From: Ephemerocybe angulata
Lineage: Eukaryota > Basidiomycota > Agaricomycetes > Agaricales > Psathyrellaceae
Direction of reading: 5' to 3'
Assembly: GCA_013368325.1 (NCBI GenBank)
Contig: JAACJK010000059.1
Location: forward strand, 744,001 to 808,000
Length of the DNA: 64,000 nucleotides
Shown here: positions 24,501 through 34,511 of the stretch, in pieces
Layout: each line of letters opens with the position of its first letter
How positions within the stretch are numbered: position 1 is the stretch's first letter
Position numbers and translations under genes: made by a program
The notes under the pieces: generated by a model
What the model was told of the DNA's origin: nothing
The model's input: only the letters and a program-made list of their open reading frames with translations
Databases searched by the model: none

Positions 24501-25761
24501 AAGTAGAAGTAGTCATCGGAGGGGCTGTAAAGATCTGCGGGGATGTCAGCCCTGACTAAAGCGAAAAAAAGGTCAGAGGCGCACATTCAACGGTGCCAGC
24601 ACTAACGTAGCCGACAAGCTTCGACAGGCGGACAGCAGCACGCTCCATTTTCTCGAAAGTTTCCTCCTTCGCGATTGTGACTGGGGCCTCTTCGATGATC
24701 TTTTGATGGCGACGCTGGACTGAACAATCGCGACCGAATAGCGAGATAGCATTGCCGTACTGATCAGCGAGCAGCTGGACTTCCAGATGGCGAGCTGAGC
24801 CAGCGAGCTTCATGATGAAAATGGGCGATCCTGCAGAGAGATGTGAGAAATCGGAAAAGGCAGAAACATGAAAACGCACCAGGAACCTCGCCAGCGACGG
24901 CGTGGAACGCATTCTTGAACGCATCAGGCGTATCCACCTTTCGAATACCCTTTCCGCCTCCACCCTCCGACGCCTTGATCATGACAGGGTAGCCAATTTG
25001 CTCTGAGCGCTTCAAACCTTCCTCGACGGTGGTGACGCACGCATCTTGATATGCCTTGTCGGGTACGGTGACATATCCACCTTCCGAGAGGACGGTGTCC
25101 TGGATGCCCGTCCCTGACCAAGCCATCGTCGGGACATCAGCACTCTGAGCGACGATGGTACTCGAGATCTTGTCGCCGAGACTGCGCATGGCGCTGCCAG
25201 GCGGACCGATGAAGACAATCTTCTGCTTGCTGGCGGCCAGCGACTCTGGAAGACGCGGGTTTTCGGAGGCGTGGCCCCAGCCTGCCCAGACAGCGTGCAC
25301 ACCCGATCGTTCAGCAATATCGACAATCAAGTCGACATTGGCATAGTTGTTGTTGTTCGAGCCTCCCGGGACCTCAACATAGCGGTCAGCCATGCGGATA
25401 TACTCTGCGTTGACCTTGAGATCCTCGGGGGTGGCCATGACGGTGAACTCGACGGCGCGTTCATGGCCAAAGGTGTCGTAGCTCCACTGTCGGATGGAAC
25501 GGATTTCCTTGACTGCCGCGATACCGTTGTTGGCGATGAGGACCTAGGACTCGTGAATACACGGCGATTTGCTAGCGCGAACAACATACCTTTGTGATGA
25601 CAGTGTGGCCTCCGGTGGCTTGCACAAAGTCGCGCACCTTGCTCGCTGGCGCCTTGTCGAGCGAGTTACCGCCTGGATGGGGGGTCAGATGGGATGCAAT
25701 ATGGACGCGTCGTAGGCATACCGATGAAATGCTGGACTCTCGAGTGGTCGTAGCCGGACAT
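18546..25761 (-). CDS. ACC1: Acetyl-CoA carboxylase
   Basis: 2234 aa from 11 exons: 25722-25761, 25590-25672, 24880-25543, 24585-24830, 23435-24534, 22380-23377, 22225-22328, 22006-22174, 19097-21955, 18631-19043, 18546-18574. Length equals yeast Acc1 (2233 aa). Domain order: biotin carboxylase with the ATP-grasp loop GGGGKG near residue 235 and [18 protein letters not shown]; the biotinyl motif VMKM with Lys714 as attachment site (codon near 23370); the central region; and the carboxyltransferase with [14 protein letters not shown] and [13 protein letters not shown]. It carboxylates acetyl-CoA to malonyl-CoA, the committed step of fatty acid synthesis, in the cytosol. In fungi it is controlled by Snf1-type phosphorylation. 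The last two exons, encoding an Ala/Ser/Pro tail, rest on splice logic only. Confidence 0.97.
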
Positions 25762-26225
25762 GGATGGGGGAGAGATGTAGTGATATTCTGGGGCGTGTAG
25801 TGGGTATTAAAAGGGTCGGCTCAACGAGGATTTTACAGGGACTGGTTCTCCTCCGCTGGGGAGAGGCCTGATCGGCCCCAAAAATCTGTATTTCCTGCTT
25901 ACCTCAGCGCCACCAACGTCAAGGCTTGTGCCTTCCCCATGGTACGCTTGCTTTTGGGAGTAGAAACGCGGGGAGCTCGCCGGGAAAAGGCTCTTGCTCG
26001 TCGTGCAGCCGGCATTATAGACGCTGAGAACAACCGCGAACACCGTTTCTTGGCTCTGTTGTTCACCATAGGTTCTAGCCCCCCACTGTCCGCGAGTCCC
26101 GTTTCCCACGCACCGACAGCCGCCGCCGCCTTCCCCGGTTCGGAATTATCTATCCAACATATCCGTAACATGCCATTGGACTGGGGTACCTATGCATACA
26201 CGTTTTCTACCCAAATTTACGCAAC
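25762..26225. promoter_or_regulatory. ACC1 upstream region
   Basis: 464 bp between the ACC1 start and the ARPC2 stop, both on the minus strand. It must hold the ACC1 promoter and leader and the ARPC2 3' end. Open frames of 90-109 codons occur on both strands but look non-conserved. No confident TATA box or known lipid-responsive element was identified. Confidence 0.45.
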
Positions 26226-27425
26226 TCATCGAGACACCATTGTTCTCCCGCTGCACAGACATGATTAGCATCCCCAACATACCGCTAATGATGAGATGGG
26301 GGTCATACCTGACGGTTTTCCGTTCGCCAGTCGCAACCTCGGTCTTCGCGCGGTTCAGCACTTTCTGGAACTCCGTCACGCGGTGCCGCATCCTCGAGTG
26401 CATGTACGCCTTGGAGCACTTGATATGATAGTGGAGATAGTCGCGGAACAGCTGGATGTGCGAGATCGTGCCCGACGCAACTGTAGGGTTCTGGAAGTGA
26501 CGCGGGAACAGCACGAACGTGACATAGCCAATGTCGTCCGAGCTGCGCAGGCCGGGGACGTGTCGGATTTCGAGAGGCGGCTCGCGGTTGGAATAGAGCA
26601 CCTGCGGTGCATTCTGAATGGAGGGTTGGCGACGGGCATCCACGAATTCCTGTAATTGCGTCAGTGCTGATCTATGGTTTCCCCGCAAAGGCACACACCT
26701 GGAGGAACACCTTGCCAAAGATACGATCTGTCTCCTCCTGGAAGATAGTCGAAAAGATGACGGTGACGCGATCCTGCGCAGCCTGCACATACATCGCCTC
26801 CTCGTCGCGGTAATGAATCTGCATTAGGTCACCCTGGCCCCCGCTAGCTTCCAAATCCTTCTGGGTCTGGAAGGCCCGCTCGAACGGAGCCGCTAAAGCA
26901 TGGCGTTTGAACAGGGCGATAGACATCACAAATGCCTCGCGAGCCTCTGCGCAATCCAAATGACATTAACATCCCACCCGATTAGATTGATAACTGAAAG
27001 CACTGACGCACCTGGGTCTGCGGGTGCTTGCTCAAGATCAATGAGCATGCTAATATTGAAGTCCGGTTCCGCTTGAGGCAGGAGCATAGCACCGTACTCG
27101 CGTCCAAGGACGTCAAGGGCGCCGTATTGCACTAGTTCGTCCCAGCATCGGATGCTCATCGACAAGAGGAGCTGGGTCTTCTTCTCCGGAGTAGACAATC
27201 GGAATCGAACGCCGTCATAGTCGACGAAGGCTACGTCGAGCGAGGATGGCCTGTAGCAGGATGAGTGGCAAGCTCTCTCGTACGAGAGTGTACCGCATAC
27301 TTCACGAGCTTCTCGGAGAGCGTATTCTGGATGATGACATTATGGGGCTAGAGAACGAGCATAGGCTTAATCGTAGCATCGTGTGTCGGTACAGCAGCGT
27401 TCATACGCACCTCTAGCAGGATCAT
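26226..27425 (-). CDS. ARC35: Arp2/3 complex 34-kDa subunit (ARPC2)
   Basis: 304 aa from six exons: 27411-27425, 27301-27347, 27012-27250, 26699-26946, 26309-26649, 26226-26250. The first exon is 15 nt and the last 25 nt. The N-terminus [15 protein letters not shown] and the interior [29 protein letters not shown] and [18 protein letters not shown] are strong ARPC2 signatures. ARPC2 is a structural core subunit that contacts the mother filament in actin branching, used for endocytic patches and tip growth. The C-terminus [12 protein letters not shown] exists only if the last intron (26251-26308) is spliced, which also matches the family's typical ending. Family length is about 300 aa. Confidence 0.94.
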
Positions 27426-28426
27426 AGTCGAAGAGGTATATGGGTGCGCAGTGGTATAGTCAAGGGTGTTTAGAAGAAGATGGTCATACAACAGGAGGAA
27501 GCGCCTCCAGTTCGCGAGTGCGTCGGCTGCGCCTGTATCGCCACGTTGTGACTAAGCACAGGCCCCTATCTTTCGGACGCGCCTTTCTGCAGCCCTCGCG
27601 GCCAAGATTTGAAATTTGAAATTGCTGCGCGCAATGGCGAGTTTGTCTATCTAGAGAGCCTACGGCGTCTGCGGTATCACTCGGCTTACCTGACCGAGTC
27701 AACCAACCCAAATGTGAGCTCTAGTGGTAATGGATCTACATCCACCACCACGGAGAACGCGCCGTGGGCACTTACTACCTCGATAAATAAGCAGCAGTGA
27801 GATTCGATATACAAGAACGAGCGGGGAAGCAACAAAGCTATGGGGGGTGATCATAAATATGGTACACTAAGGTAGTCCAGATCGTCAATCATTGATATCT
27901 ATCTTGGGTATGCTCCCCATGCAACAGACCACGAGAGAGCGACAAGAGAGATACAGGAAGTGAATGAAGGAGTAGAGAAAGGCGCATTAAGAATTGGAGA
28001 GTTTGTGTCCACGCGAAGTTTAAGAAAAAAGTTGGAGATAGAGTAGTAGGAAGAAAGAAGAGCGATTTGTTGAAATGTTGCAGTGCAAGGGAATGCTTGT
28101 TTGTTAGCGAGGGAAGAGAGGATTAAAACTGCAGGAACCGTGACAGACGACAAGTGATATAACGGGGAGAGAAACTGATATAGTGGGGACCATGCGATGT
28201 GAGAGACAGAGAAAGACAAAGACAGAGGAACAGAAAATGGTGGGGAAACGACAGACAGAAGAGAACGAGCTGGAACGAATGTCGGGAGAAAATCACCGCG
28301 AATAACAAACAACACACTGCCATCCCCGCCTCCAGGATAGTGTAAAGCTGCGTGCGTATCTTAGGTATCATAGTGCCAGCCTAGAGAAATCGGAGAAGAG
28401 TTCAAGTCCAATCGGCCAGCTTCGAA
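27426..28426. other. 1-kb intergenic region ARPC2/ZDS1
   Basis: Contains the ARPC2 promoter and the ZDS1 3' untranslated region (both minus strand). About 28150-28250 is strongly purine-rich on the plus strand, so the ZDS1 3' UTR would be pyrimidine-rich. No gene recognised. Confidence 0.5.
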
Positions 28427-31312
28427 TCACTTCCGCTGCTGCTGCTGGTACACCGCAAGAGGCATATCCTCTTCGCTCGGACCCCGCTTCCCGTCGCTCG
28501 TGCGCGGGCGTCTGTTGGCATCGTACGCAGTAACAGCATTTGCGCTGTTGCCCTTCCGAAGGTTTCCGTTGACAGGAGGATGGTGCATCGGTGCGGCAGT
28601 TGCTGAAAGCGACCTGGCTGGTCCTCGGCCACCGCCTTGTTGGGGAGGAACGTTCTCAGAACCATACGGACCCGGTGGCCGGCCTGGCTGTGGCGACAGA
28701 GGCGGGAAGCTCATACCGTTGTTCGGGGGTCCTTGCCTAGGAGGTTGACCAGGACTCATGGGTTGCTGCATGTGGGGCGGAGGTCCGCCAGAGCCTGGAG
28801 ACATCGGCATGGGAGCCATCGCGCCTGGGGGAAGCCCACCTCGCGGTGGCCCGTTCTCGTTCGACTGGTAATAATAGTGATCGGGTCCTTGAGGCCTTCC
28901 TTGAGGTGGCCCGGGCCTGGGTCCAGGATTTGGATATTGCTGAGATGGAGGGTATGGTTGCTGGTATGGTTGTCCTTGGGGAGGATATATCTGTGCCTGA
29001 GGCTGAGGAGGAGGGTGGAATTGTTGTTGAGGATGTTGTTGAGGGTGCTGTTGAGGGTGCTGTTGAGGGAACTGGTGGGCTTGTGGCGAACCAGGTCCTC
29101 GAGGCGGCCCAACATAGGGCGGTTGCCCGTTCGGACCATTCTGATTCGGCGGTCGGTTCGGGGGACCTTGACCATTGAAGCCGTTGTACTCCTTCTGCAT
29201 AACTTGCTGCTGCATTTCGTACTGTGGCCCCTTGACAGGCATCTCTGCACGCCGACCTCCAGAGGCTCCAGCAGGAGGCGCCTTAGTCAAAGAGCCTCGT
29301 TTAGGAGATTCGCGCTTCTTCATTTCCAGCTCCCGCTCCTTCTGCTCTTTCTCAAGCCTCTCCTTCTCAGCTTTCTCCTTCAACTCCCGCTCCTTTTCTG
29401 CCTTCTCCTTCTCCTCCTTCTCTGCCTGAGCTGCTGCTGTCTCCGCCGTTGGTGTCGCCTGTGCCTTGTTGATCACTCCCAGATACCAGAACATGAGGTT
29501 GCTGATTAGGACCTGTTCATAGAGCGGGCGTCTCGGGTTAGCCAGCTTAATATGGCTCAGGCGATAGATTGCGCGTTCCACGTGAATCGGGTAGCGTGCA
29601 AAGTTGGGGGATCCAGGAGCGAGACCCGGCGACACGGGGGGTGCGACATAGTTCTTGGACGATTTGGATGCCCCGAGTAAGGCATGAGCTGCCTCACGTC
29701 CAACAGCGACCCCAGCGGGTGCCCCGTCGTCTTGTTTCTTTTTCCCGCCGAATAGCGAACCGAAAAAGCCCTCCTTGTCTTTCTCCGCCCGATCACGATT
29801 ATCGGTGGCGCCGCCCTTGGCTTTCTTGCCTCCCTTGTCTCCTCCCCATTTGAACAACCCGCCCTTTTTATCCTTCTCTTTGCGCGAGTGTTGCTGAGGA
29901 ATAGGCGCTAAGATGTGAGGAGGTCCTGGTGGGATAGCTTGAGGCTGCTGGACGGCCTGCGGAGTCTGCGCTGGGGGCCGATTGGGAGAGGGAGAATCTG
30001 AGGTTTGTTGCTCTATTGGTGAAGGCGTCCTAGGAGATGGAGATTCGTCCGTTTGCGGTAGCTCGAGTGTCAGCGGCTGGGGTTCCTGTAGCACAGGGGC
30101 TAAGGCTTCCAGCAGGGATGGTTGGATTTCAGGCTGCGTCGATTGAGGCTGCTCGACCAATCGAGCTGGTTGGGCTGGCTCCACACCACCGGGCGCAGCG
30201 AAAGGGTCTTCATCGTCTGACCGAGCGTATGCATCAAAGATAGAAGCCTCTTCGCTGAAGGAGTCCGGGCGTTGGCCTCCGAAACCATCGTCCGATATGG
30301 TCTGCCGTCGAGGAGAAGGAGACTCGAGTTCACCGTTTTCAGAAGACAATTCTCCTGACGTACGGCCCTGCCCTTCACCAGAACCAGAATTTCGACGCAC
30401 CCGTCTTGACGATCCGAATCGATGGCCAGCTCCATCTCCAGGAAGACCGGGTTTGCGAATCTTGGTCCTTGCTGCTCTTCTGAGGATTTGACCCGGAGGA
30501 GGAATGATGATGGGAACGTCTGCTTCGTCGCCCAGCTCTGGCATTACATCCATGTTCTCGATAGCTGTATGGATACGCAATCAATATGAATCTACTGGAT
30601 AGCAGTTATTAAACGCACCCGTCGGGGACATATTGAGACTGAGGCTGCGACGCAGAACGCTCCTCAACTTGGACGAATCAGCGCTCTCTGAAGCCTCCTC
30701 CGCTAACTCTTCCAGCTTCTGCAGGTCGTTAATCGTCAACTGCGGGACCCTGTTCTGGGCATAGCTGAGTTTCCTTCGTAGGGGCACGATGTTTTCGTCC
30801 TCGACATGGTCGTTCTCCGTCGGCTGGTACTGCCTACTCAACATGGAACGCTTTCGGGATAGGCTTGATCTCGATGAAAACGAGGCTACCCGTTCCAGCG
30901 TGCCATCCGAGCCGTCAGCAGAGGGGGGATTCCTGGCATGCTCCTGGAGAAAGGCCTTGAATTCCGCTGGAGCGATTTCCGGGTGGACGCTCGCTGGTAC
31001 CCAGAAGAGGTGAAAGGGATCGTCTGCTGGGTTGTTGGGCTGCGCCGTTTCGTCCAGGAAATCAGGGTCGGGTGTTGTGCTGGACGACGCCGACGCTAAC
31101 GATCCCCCACCTACTGCGCTGTCGCTCCCTGCCGGAGATTTGGATTTGGGGGACCAGTAGTTCGCTGTGGGGGAGGATGGAGGCGACTGATTGGGGAGGT
31201 CGGGGTCAATGGTGAGGGCTCCTGGATTCGATGAGCGCCGCCTAATGTCTCGCAGAGCCTCCACCTCTCTCTGGATCTCGTACTCGGACGGTTGGAGGCG
31301 CGGGGTTGCCAT
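28427..31312 (-). CDS. ZDS1: Zds1/Zds2-like protein with Zds C-terminal domain
   Basis: 943 aa from two exons, 30619-31312 and 28427-30564. The diagnostic block is the Zds_C domain at about residues 545-600, containing RYPIHVERAIYRLSHIKLAN and ISNLMFWYLGV. In yeast, Zds1/2 bind PP2A-Cdc55 through this domain and tune its nuclear export, mitotic exit and polarity. CDC55 is encoded about 30 kb away in this window. An N-terminal conserved patch (DDPFHLFWVPASVHPEIAPAEFKAFL, residues about 95-120) also matches the family. Unlike yeast, where Zds_C is at the very end, here it is followed by a Lys/Glu coiled coil (about 605-650) and a Pro/Gln-rich tail of roughly 260 residues with HPQQ repeats. Mid-protein is disordered and Pro/Ser-rich. 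Confidence 0.88.
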
Positions 31313-31752
31313 CGGAAACGAGCGTGGAGGGCAACGAGTGATTTTGGCGAACTTGGGTGCCCTGTGGCGAAGACGTGTCGAGTTCGTCCAAGTGGTCAAG
31401 GAACCCAAGGAGTCCGGGGGAACGAGCTAGTGGTGGGTGGGGAGTGACGACAGCGGTAAACCGACTTGACGGGCAGGATGAAGCTCAGGTTGTGCAAATT
31501 TGGTGCCAACTCCGATTGTCCGGCGTCACTTTCTGGCCTTCAGCCACAACTTGGTTTTGCTAACCCTGGACTCTCTCGTCCCATCCATATGATTCAATGT
31601 ATATCTTAGTTTCGCTGAGTATCCTACATGCCACTGGGTATGACACCGACTAAGTAATAAAGTGGTTCTTCACAGCAAGACGCCGTGGGACAGAAGCTCG
31701 CTATGGCCATCAAGCATGATCAACGTTGCCTCATCAGGTCAGGCCCACCCTG
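31313..31752. promoter_or_regulatory. ZDS1 upstream region
   Basis: 440 bp between the ZDS1 start and the MZT1 stop, both minus-strand genes. It must include the ZDS1 promoter and the MZT1 3' end. No gene or clear motif seen. Confidence 0.45.
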
Positions 31753-32071
31753 TCACTCGGCACTCGGCTGAGCCCTGGCTGCACCTTCTCGTCGTAGCTC
31801 CTGGATTACTTCCTGGTATCGTACCATTAACGACTGCGCGCGCGAATACAAAGCTATGGTACCAACAGCAAGAGCATCAGGGTTCACACCGCTCTCAATC
31901 AAACCAACACAGGTCGCCAAAGTTTCCTTGTCCAGCTGGGTGTTCAAGAGCTGCGACATCTCGTAAAGGACTTCGACAGATTAACGTGTGCAGATAGCGT
32001 TTCTAGGCCATCAACTCACTGTCTAGAGTCTGTTGGGCAGACGCATTGCCCTCGGAAGGTTTGGTCGACAT
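31753..32071 (-). CDS. MZT1: Mitotic-spindle organizing protein 1 (MOZART1)
   Basis: 71 aa from three exons, 32020-32071, 31867-31970 and 31813-end at 31753-31812. The core DILYEMSQLLNTQLDKETL, then CVGLIESGVNPDALAEVIQELRRE, is an almost full-length match to MOZART1. MZT1 binds the N-termini of gamma-tubulin complex proteins and lets gamma-TuRC be recruited and activated at spindle pole bodies. The last intron (31813-31866) uses a GTTGGT donor. That joint is required to give ALAEVIQELRRE, while reading through would insert 18 foreign residues into the conserved helix. Divergent from TMA16. Confidence 0.95.
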
Positions 32072-32204
32072 GGCTGCAACTGAGAAGGAGTGCCAATATC
32101 GACCAGGGGCTCCAATTGAGGGCATCACTTTCCCACGCATCTTTAACTTCGCAAATTAATCGGGACGCCTTCTCTCCTTGATCTCTCCCCTTCCTGCTAA
32201 CTCC
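32072..32204. promoter_or_regulatory. Bidirectional promoter MZT1/TMA16
   Basis: 133 bp between the two ATGs, the shortest head-to-head interval in the window. No TATA box seen. Confidence 0.6.
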
Positions 32205-32907
32205 ATGACTGCCTCCACCAAAACGAAGAAACCTGCTGTCGGGGGGAAGAATGGCAAAAAGGAAAAGGTCTTCCATCCATCCTCGCGGAAAGCTGGTCAA
32301 CTAGCCCGAAAATCGCTGCGCACTGACAAGCTGAAAAGCCTGCGTTCTCAGCGGAAAGAAAAACATGGAATCGATGGTCCGCCCGTTGGTGATATCTGAC
32401 TTACACAAATACTGATTCCTCTCCAGCCGATGTCTATGGTTTCTTTTACCACATGATGCCTGAAGAAGGGGTCTTGACTCTGGCTGAACTCCACGAACTA
32501 GTACGCGATAACTGGTTAACAAGACACGATGACGAGTTGGCTGCCGAAAAGGCGGCCAGACGCCCGGGAAGGCCTAAAAGTAAACGAGAGGTGGAGTTAG
32601 AGGACGAGAAGCAACTGGAAGCAGATGAGTATCGCACAGGCTTCGGTGAGTTCCACCAAATCTTCGTACAGGAACATTAGAACCCAATCTTCCATTTTGT
32701 TTTCCAGAGGTGATCGACTTGACGCACAAAGCCAATGTTGACCTGTTCAGAGCATGGAACCAAAAAGAAGTCGCGTACATCGGGCTTCTGCGATTCATCC
32801 GTATATTCAGCGGGGAGCCCGAACGCACAGTCATCTCACGGCCAGGAAAGCACGTATCGATCATTGGCAATGGGCAAGATCAAGCAATGGATGTGGAACA
32901 ATCCTAG
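32205..32907 (+). CDS. TMA16: Translation machinery-associated protein 16
   Basis: 196 aa from three exons: 32205-32376, 32427-32645, 32708-32907. The features are a Lys-rich N-terminus, FHPSSRKAGQLARKSLRTDKL, then LVRDNWLTRHDDELA, a basic GRPKS patch and DEYRTGFEVIDL. This is the order found in Tma16, a pre-60S ribosome biogenesis factor. The starting ATG is the first in frame and precedes the Lys-rich leader. Length agrees with yeast Tma16 (178 aa). Confidence 0.9.
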
Positions 32908-33674
32908 AATCCAGCTCTCCAGCTTTGTAATACGCCCCTTCAAAATTCGTTCATGTTAACGAACTCAACCTATTCCTCGCCAGTAAACTGCGACGTACTT
33001 GATACCCCCAGCCACCATACCCCCTGCGTCACCCACAAGCCAACTGTTGCTGCCGTTCGTACAGAGACGCACTACCGACGTCGACCAGTGTCGTCCATCC
33101 ACCCCTTTGCACACGGTACATTACACTCTTTGTGGCTCAGTATCTGCCATCTCGGGATCGGTATGCTGGCGGAGAGACCTTCGGGTGGTGCCGATTCATG
33201 GACAACCACTCATGACTTGTTTTCCAGGGGTGACTGCGATGCGCCTCCCCTCGGGAGTTTCGGCTGTATTTGTTCATCCCTGCTTCAATTATATTGTGCG
33301 GCGTGGTGGGACAAATTGTGGTGTATTGTCACTCTACCCTGCCAAGTCGGGCTGAGCTCAAGGCCACGGACACACAGTACCGTCAGGAATCAGTTGGAAT
33401 GCCTTGTGGCTGGGATTATGTCAACTGTTCCAGGCCACCTTGGTTGCCCTGCAACTGCCTCCTCCCCTGGCTGTTTTTCACGGCAAGATGTCGTTGCTCA
33501 CAAACTTCGAAGACCTAGATATAGAAGAGCTTCACGCAAGCTTCACGGAAGAACTGTAACATCCTACCTGCGGCACTATTACGGACCGGGGTTCCTGAGG
33601 GTTCCTGCGTGCAGTTTTGGGAACTGAAGCCGCTTACCTCCTCCAGGAGGGATACTCGCACACCCGCTGAGCCG

Positions 33675-33700
33675 GATGACCGTTCAGGATGACCGTTCAG
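33675..33700 (+). repeat. 13-bp tandem duplication
   Basis: GATGACCGTTCAG occurs twice head to tail (33675-33687, 33688-33700). Likely a simple slippage duplication. Confidence 0.7.
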
Positions 33701-34185
33701 CAGGTGTGCACGAAGCTGGTCTAGCTAGCGCATCTGTGGTTTTCTGATTTTCACCTATGTAGCTATAGGTTTGTGAACTTTGTGAACTCCATAATTATGT
33801 GGCGCCATCGAAGATTGCGAAGAGAAAGTTACCGAGCGGGAGCACATCTATTCACAGACAATGTCAGGCGAGGGAGGCCTTGAAAGTTGAGATGCATCGA
33901 AGCTGCACATCACAAATTCCGACCTTCGCCGGGGAACCCAGATGGGCGTTTCTAGGGAATGGCGACCAAGGCATCCAAGGGCAATCTGTTCCTGCTCAAA
34001 GTGTTCCTGGACCCCTAACAATTTTTATATAGCTCTAGCATTCCTTCAGCAGTTGATTCCAGCATCATGAATGGTTTACTCGAGATAGAGGCAAATCTTA
34101 TGACGATAACCCTGATGAGCGCCTATGCCCCATGTGGTCGAACGCAGTTATTTCCACCATAGGATTGATTGGGGTTCGGTAGCTC

Positions 34186-34206
34186 TCGCGAATCGCGAAT
34201 CGCGAT
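34186..34206 (+). repeat. TCGCGAA tandem motif
   Basis: The self-complementary hexamer TCGCGA recurs three times at 7-bp steps, about 300 bp upstream of the monooxygenase start. It could be a binding-site array or chance. Confidence 0.55.
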
Positions 34207-34511
34207 AGGCCCTGCGGGTCTGGCGAAATGACAAACAGGGATGGGACCCGGACTGACCCTGAATTCTTCGCTCATCCCATGTACATAAAGCATGCGCTTG
34301 AACCAGTTGACGGATCCCCTCCTTAGAGCTCCTTGCCCTTCGCGGCGTACCTGCTTACCCGACGCTTATTCCTAGCACTGCATCCTAGCTCCGGCACGGT
34401 AGTACGATATCAAGTTTTTTCATGACGCTTGGTGAAGAGTCCAGACCATCCTACCCCCGGCCTTCCAGGACGTCGAACCGCCCGGACGTAAAATCTTCTA
34501 TCTACACCGTC

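Larger units (their letters stand above)
32908..34511. other. 1.6-kb region without a recognised gene
   Basis: The longest frame (plus strand, 32953-33627, 224 codons) is Cys/His/Ser-rich, matches nothing I know and overlaps other frames, so I do not call it. Two short tandem repeats occur: a 13-bp unit twice at 33675-33700, and TCGCGAA-type units at 34186-34206. The end must include the promoter of the monooxygenase gene. Confidence 0.5.

Noticed and set aside
23468..24559. 363-codon open frame antisense to ACC1
   Set aside because: Shadow of the ACC1 coding strand, whose codon bias keeps the complementary frame open; no family resemblance.
28637..29509. 290-codon Leu/Arg-rich plus-strand frame inside ZDS1
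   Set aside because: Antisense image of the Pro/Gln/Glu/Lys-rich coding sequence; Leu/Arg runs are the expected complement.
32953..33627. 224-codon plus-strand frame
   Set aside because: Irregular composition, no homology that I recognise, overlapped by other frames.
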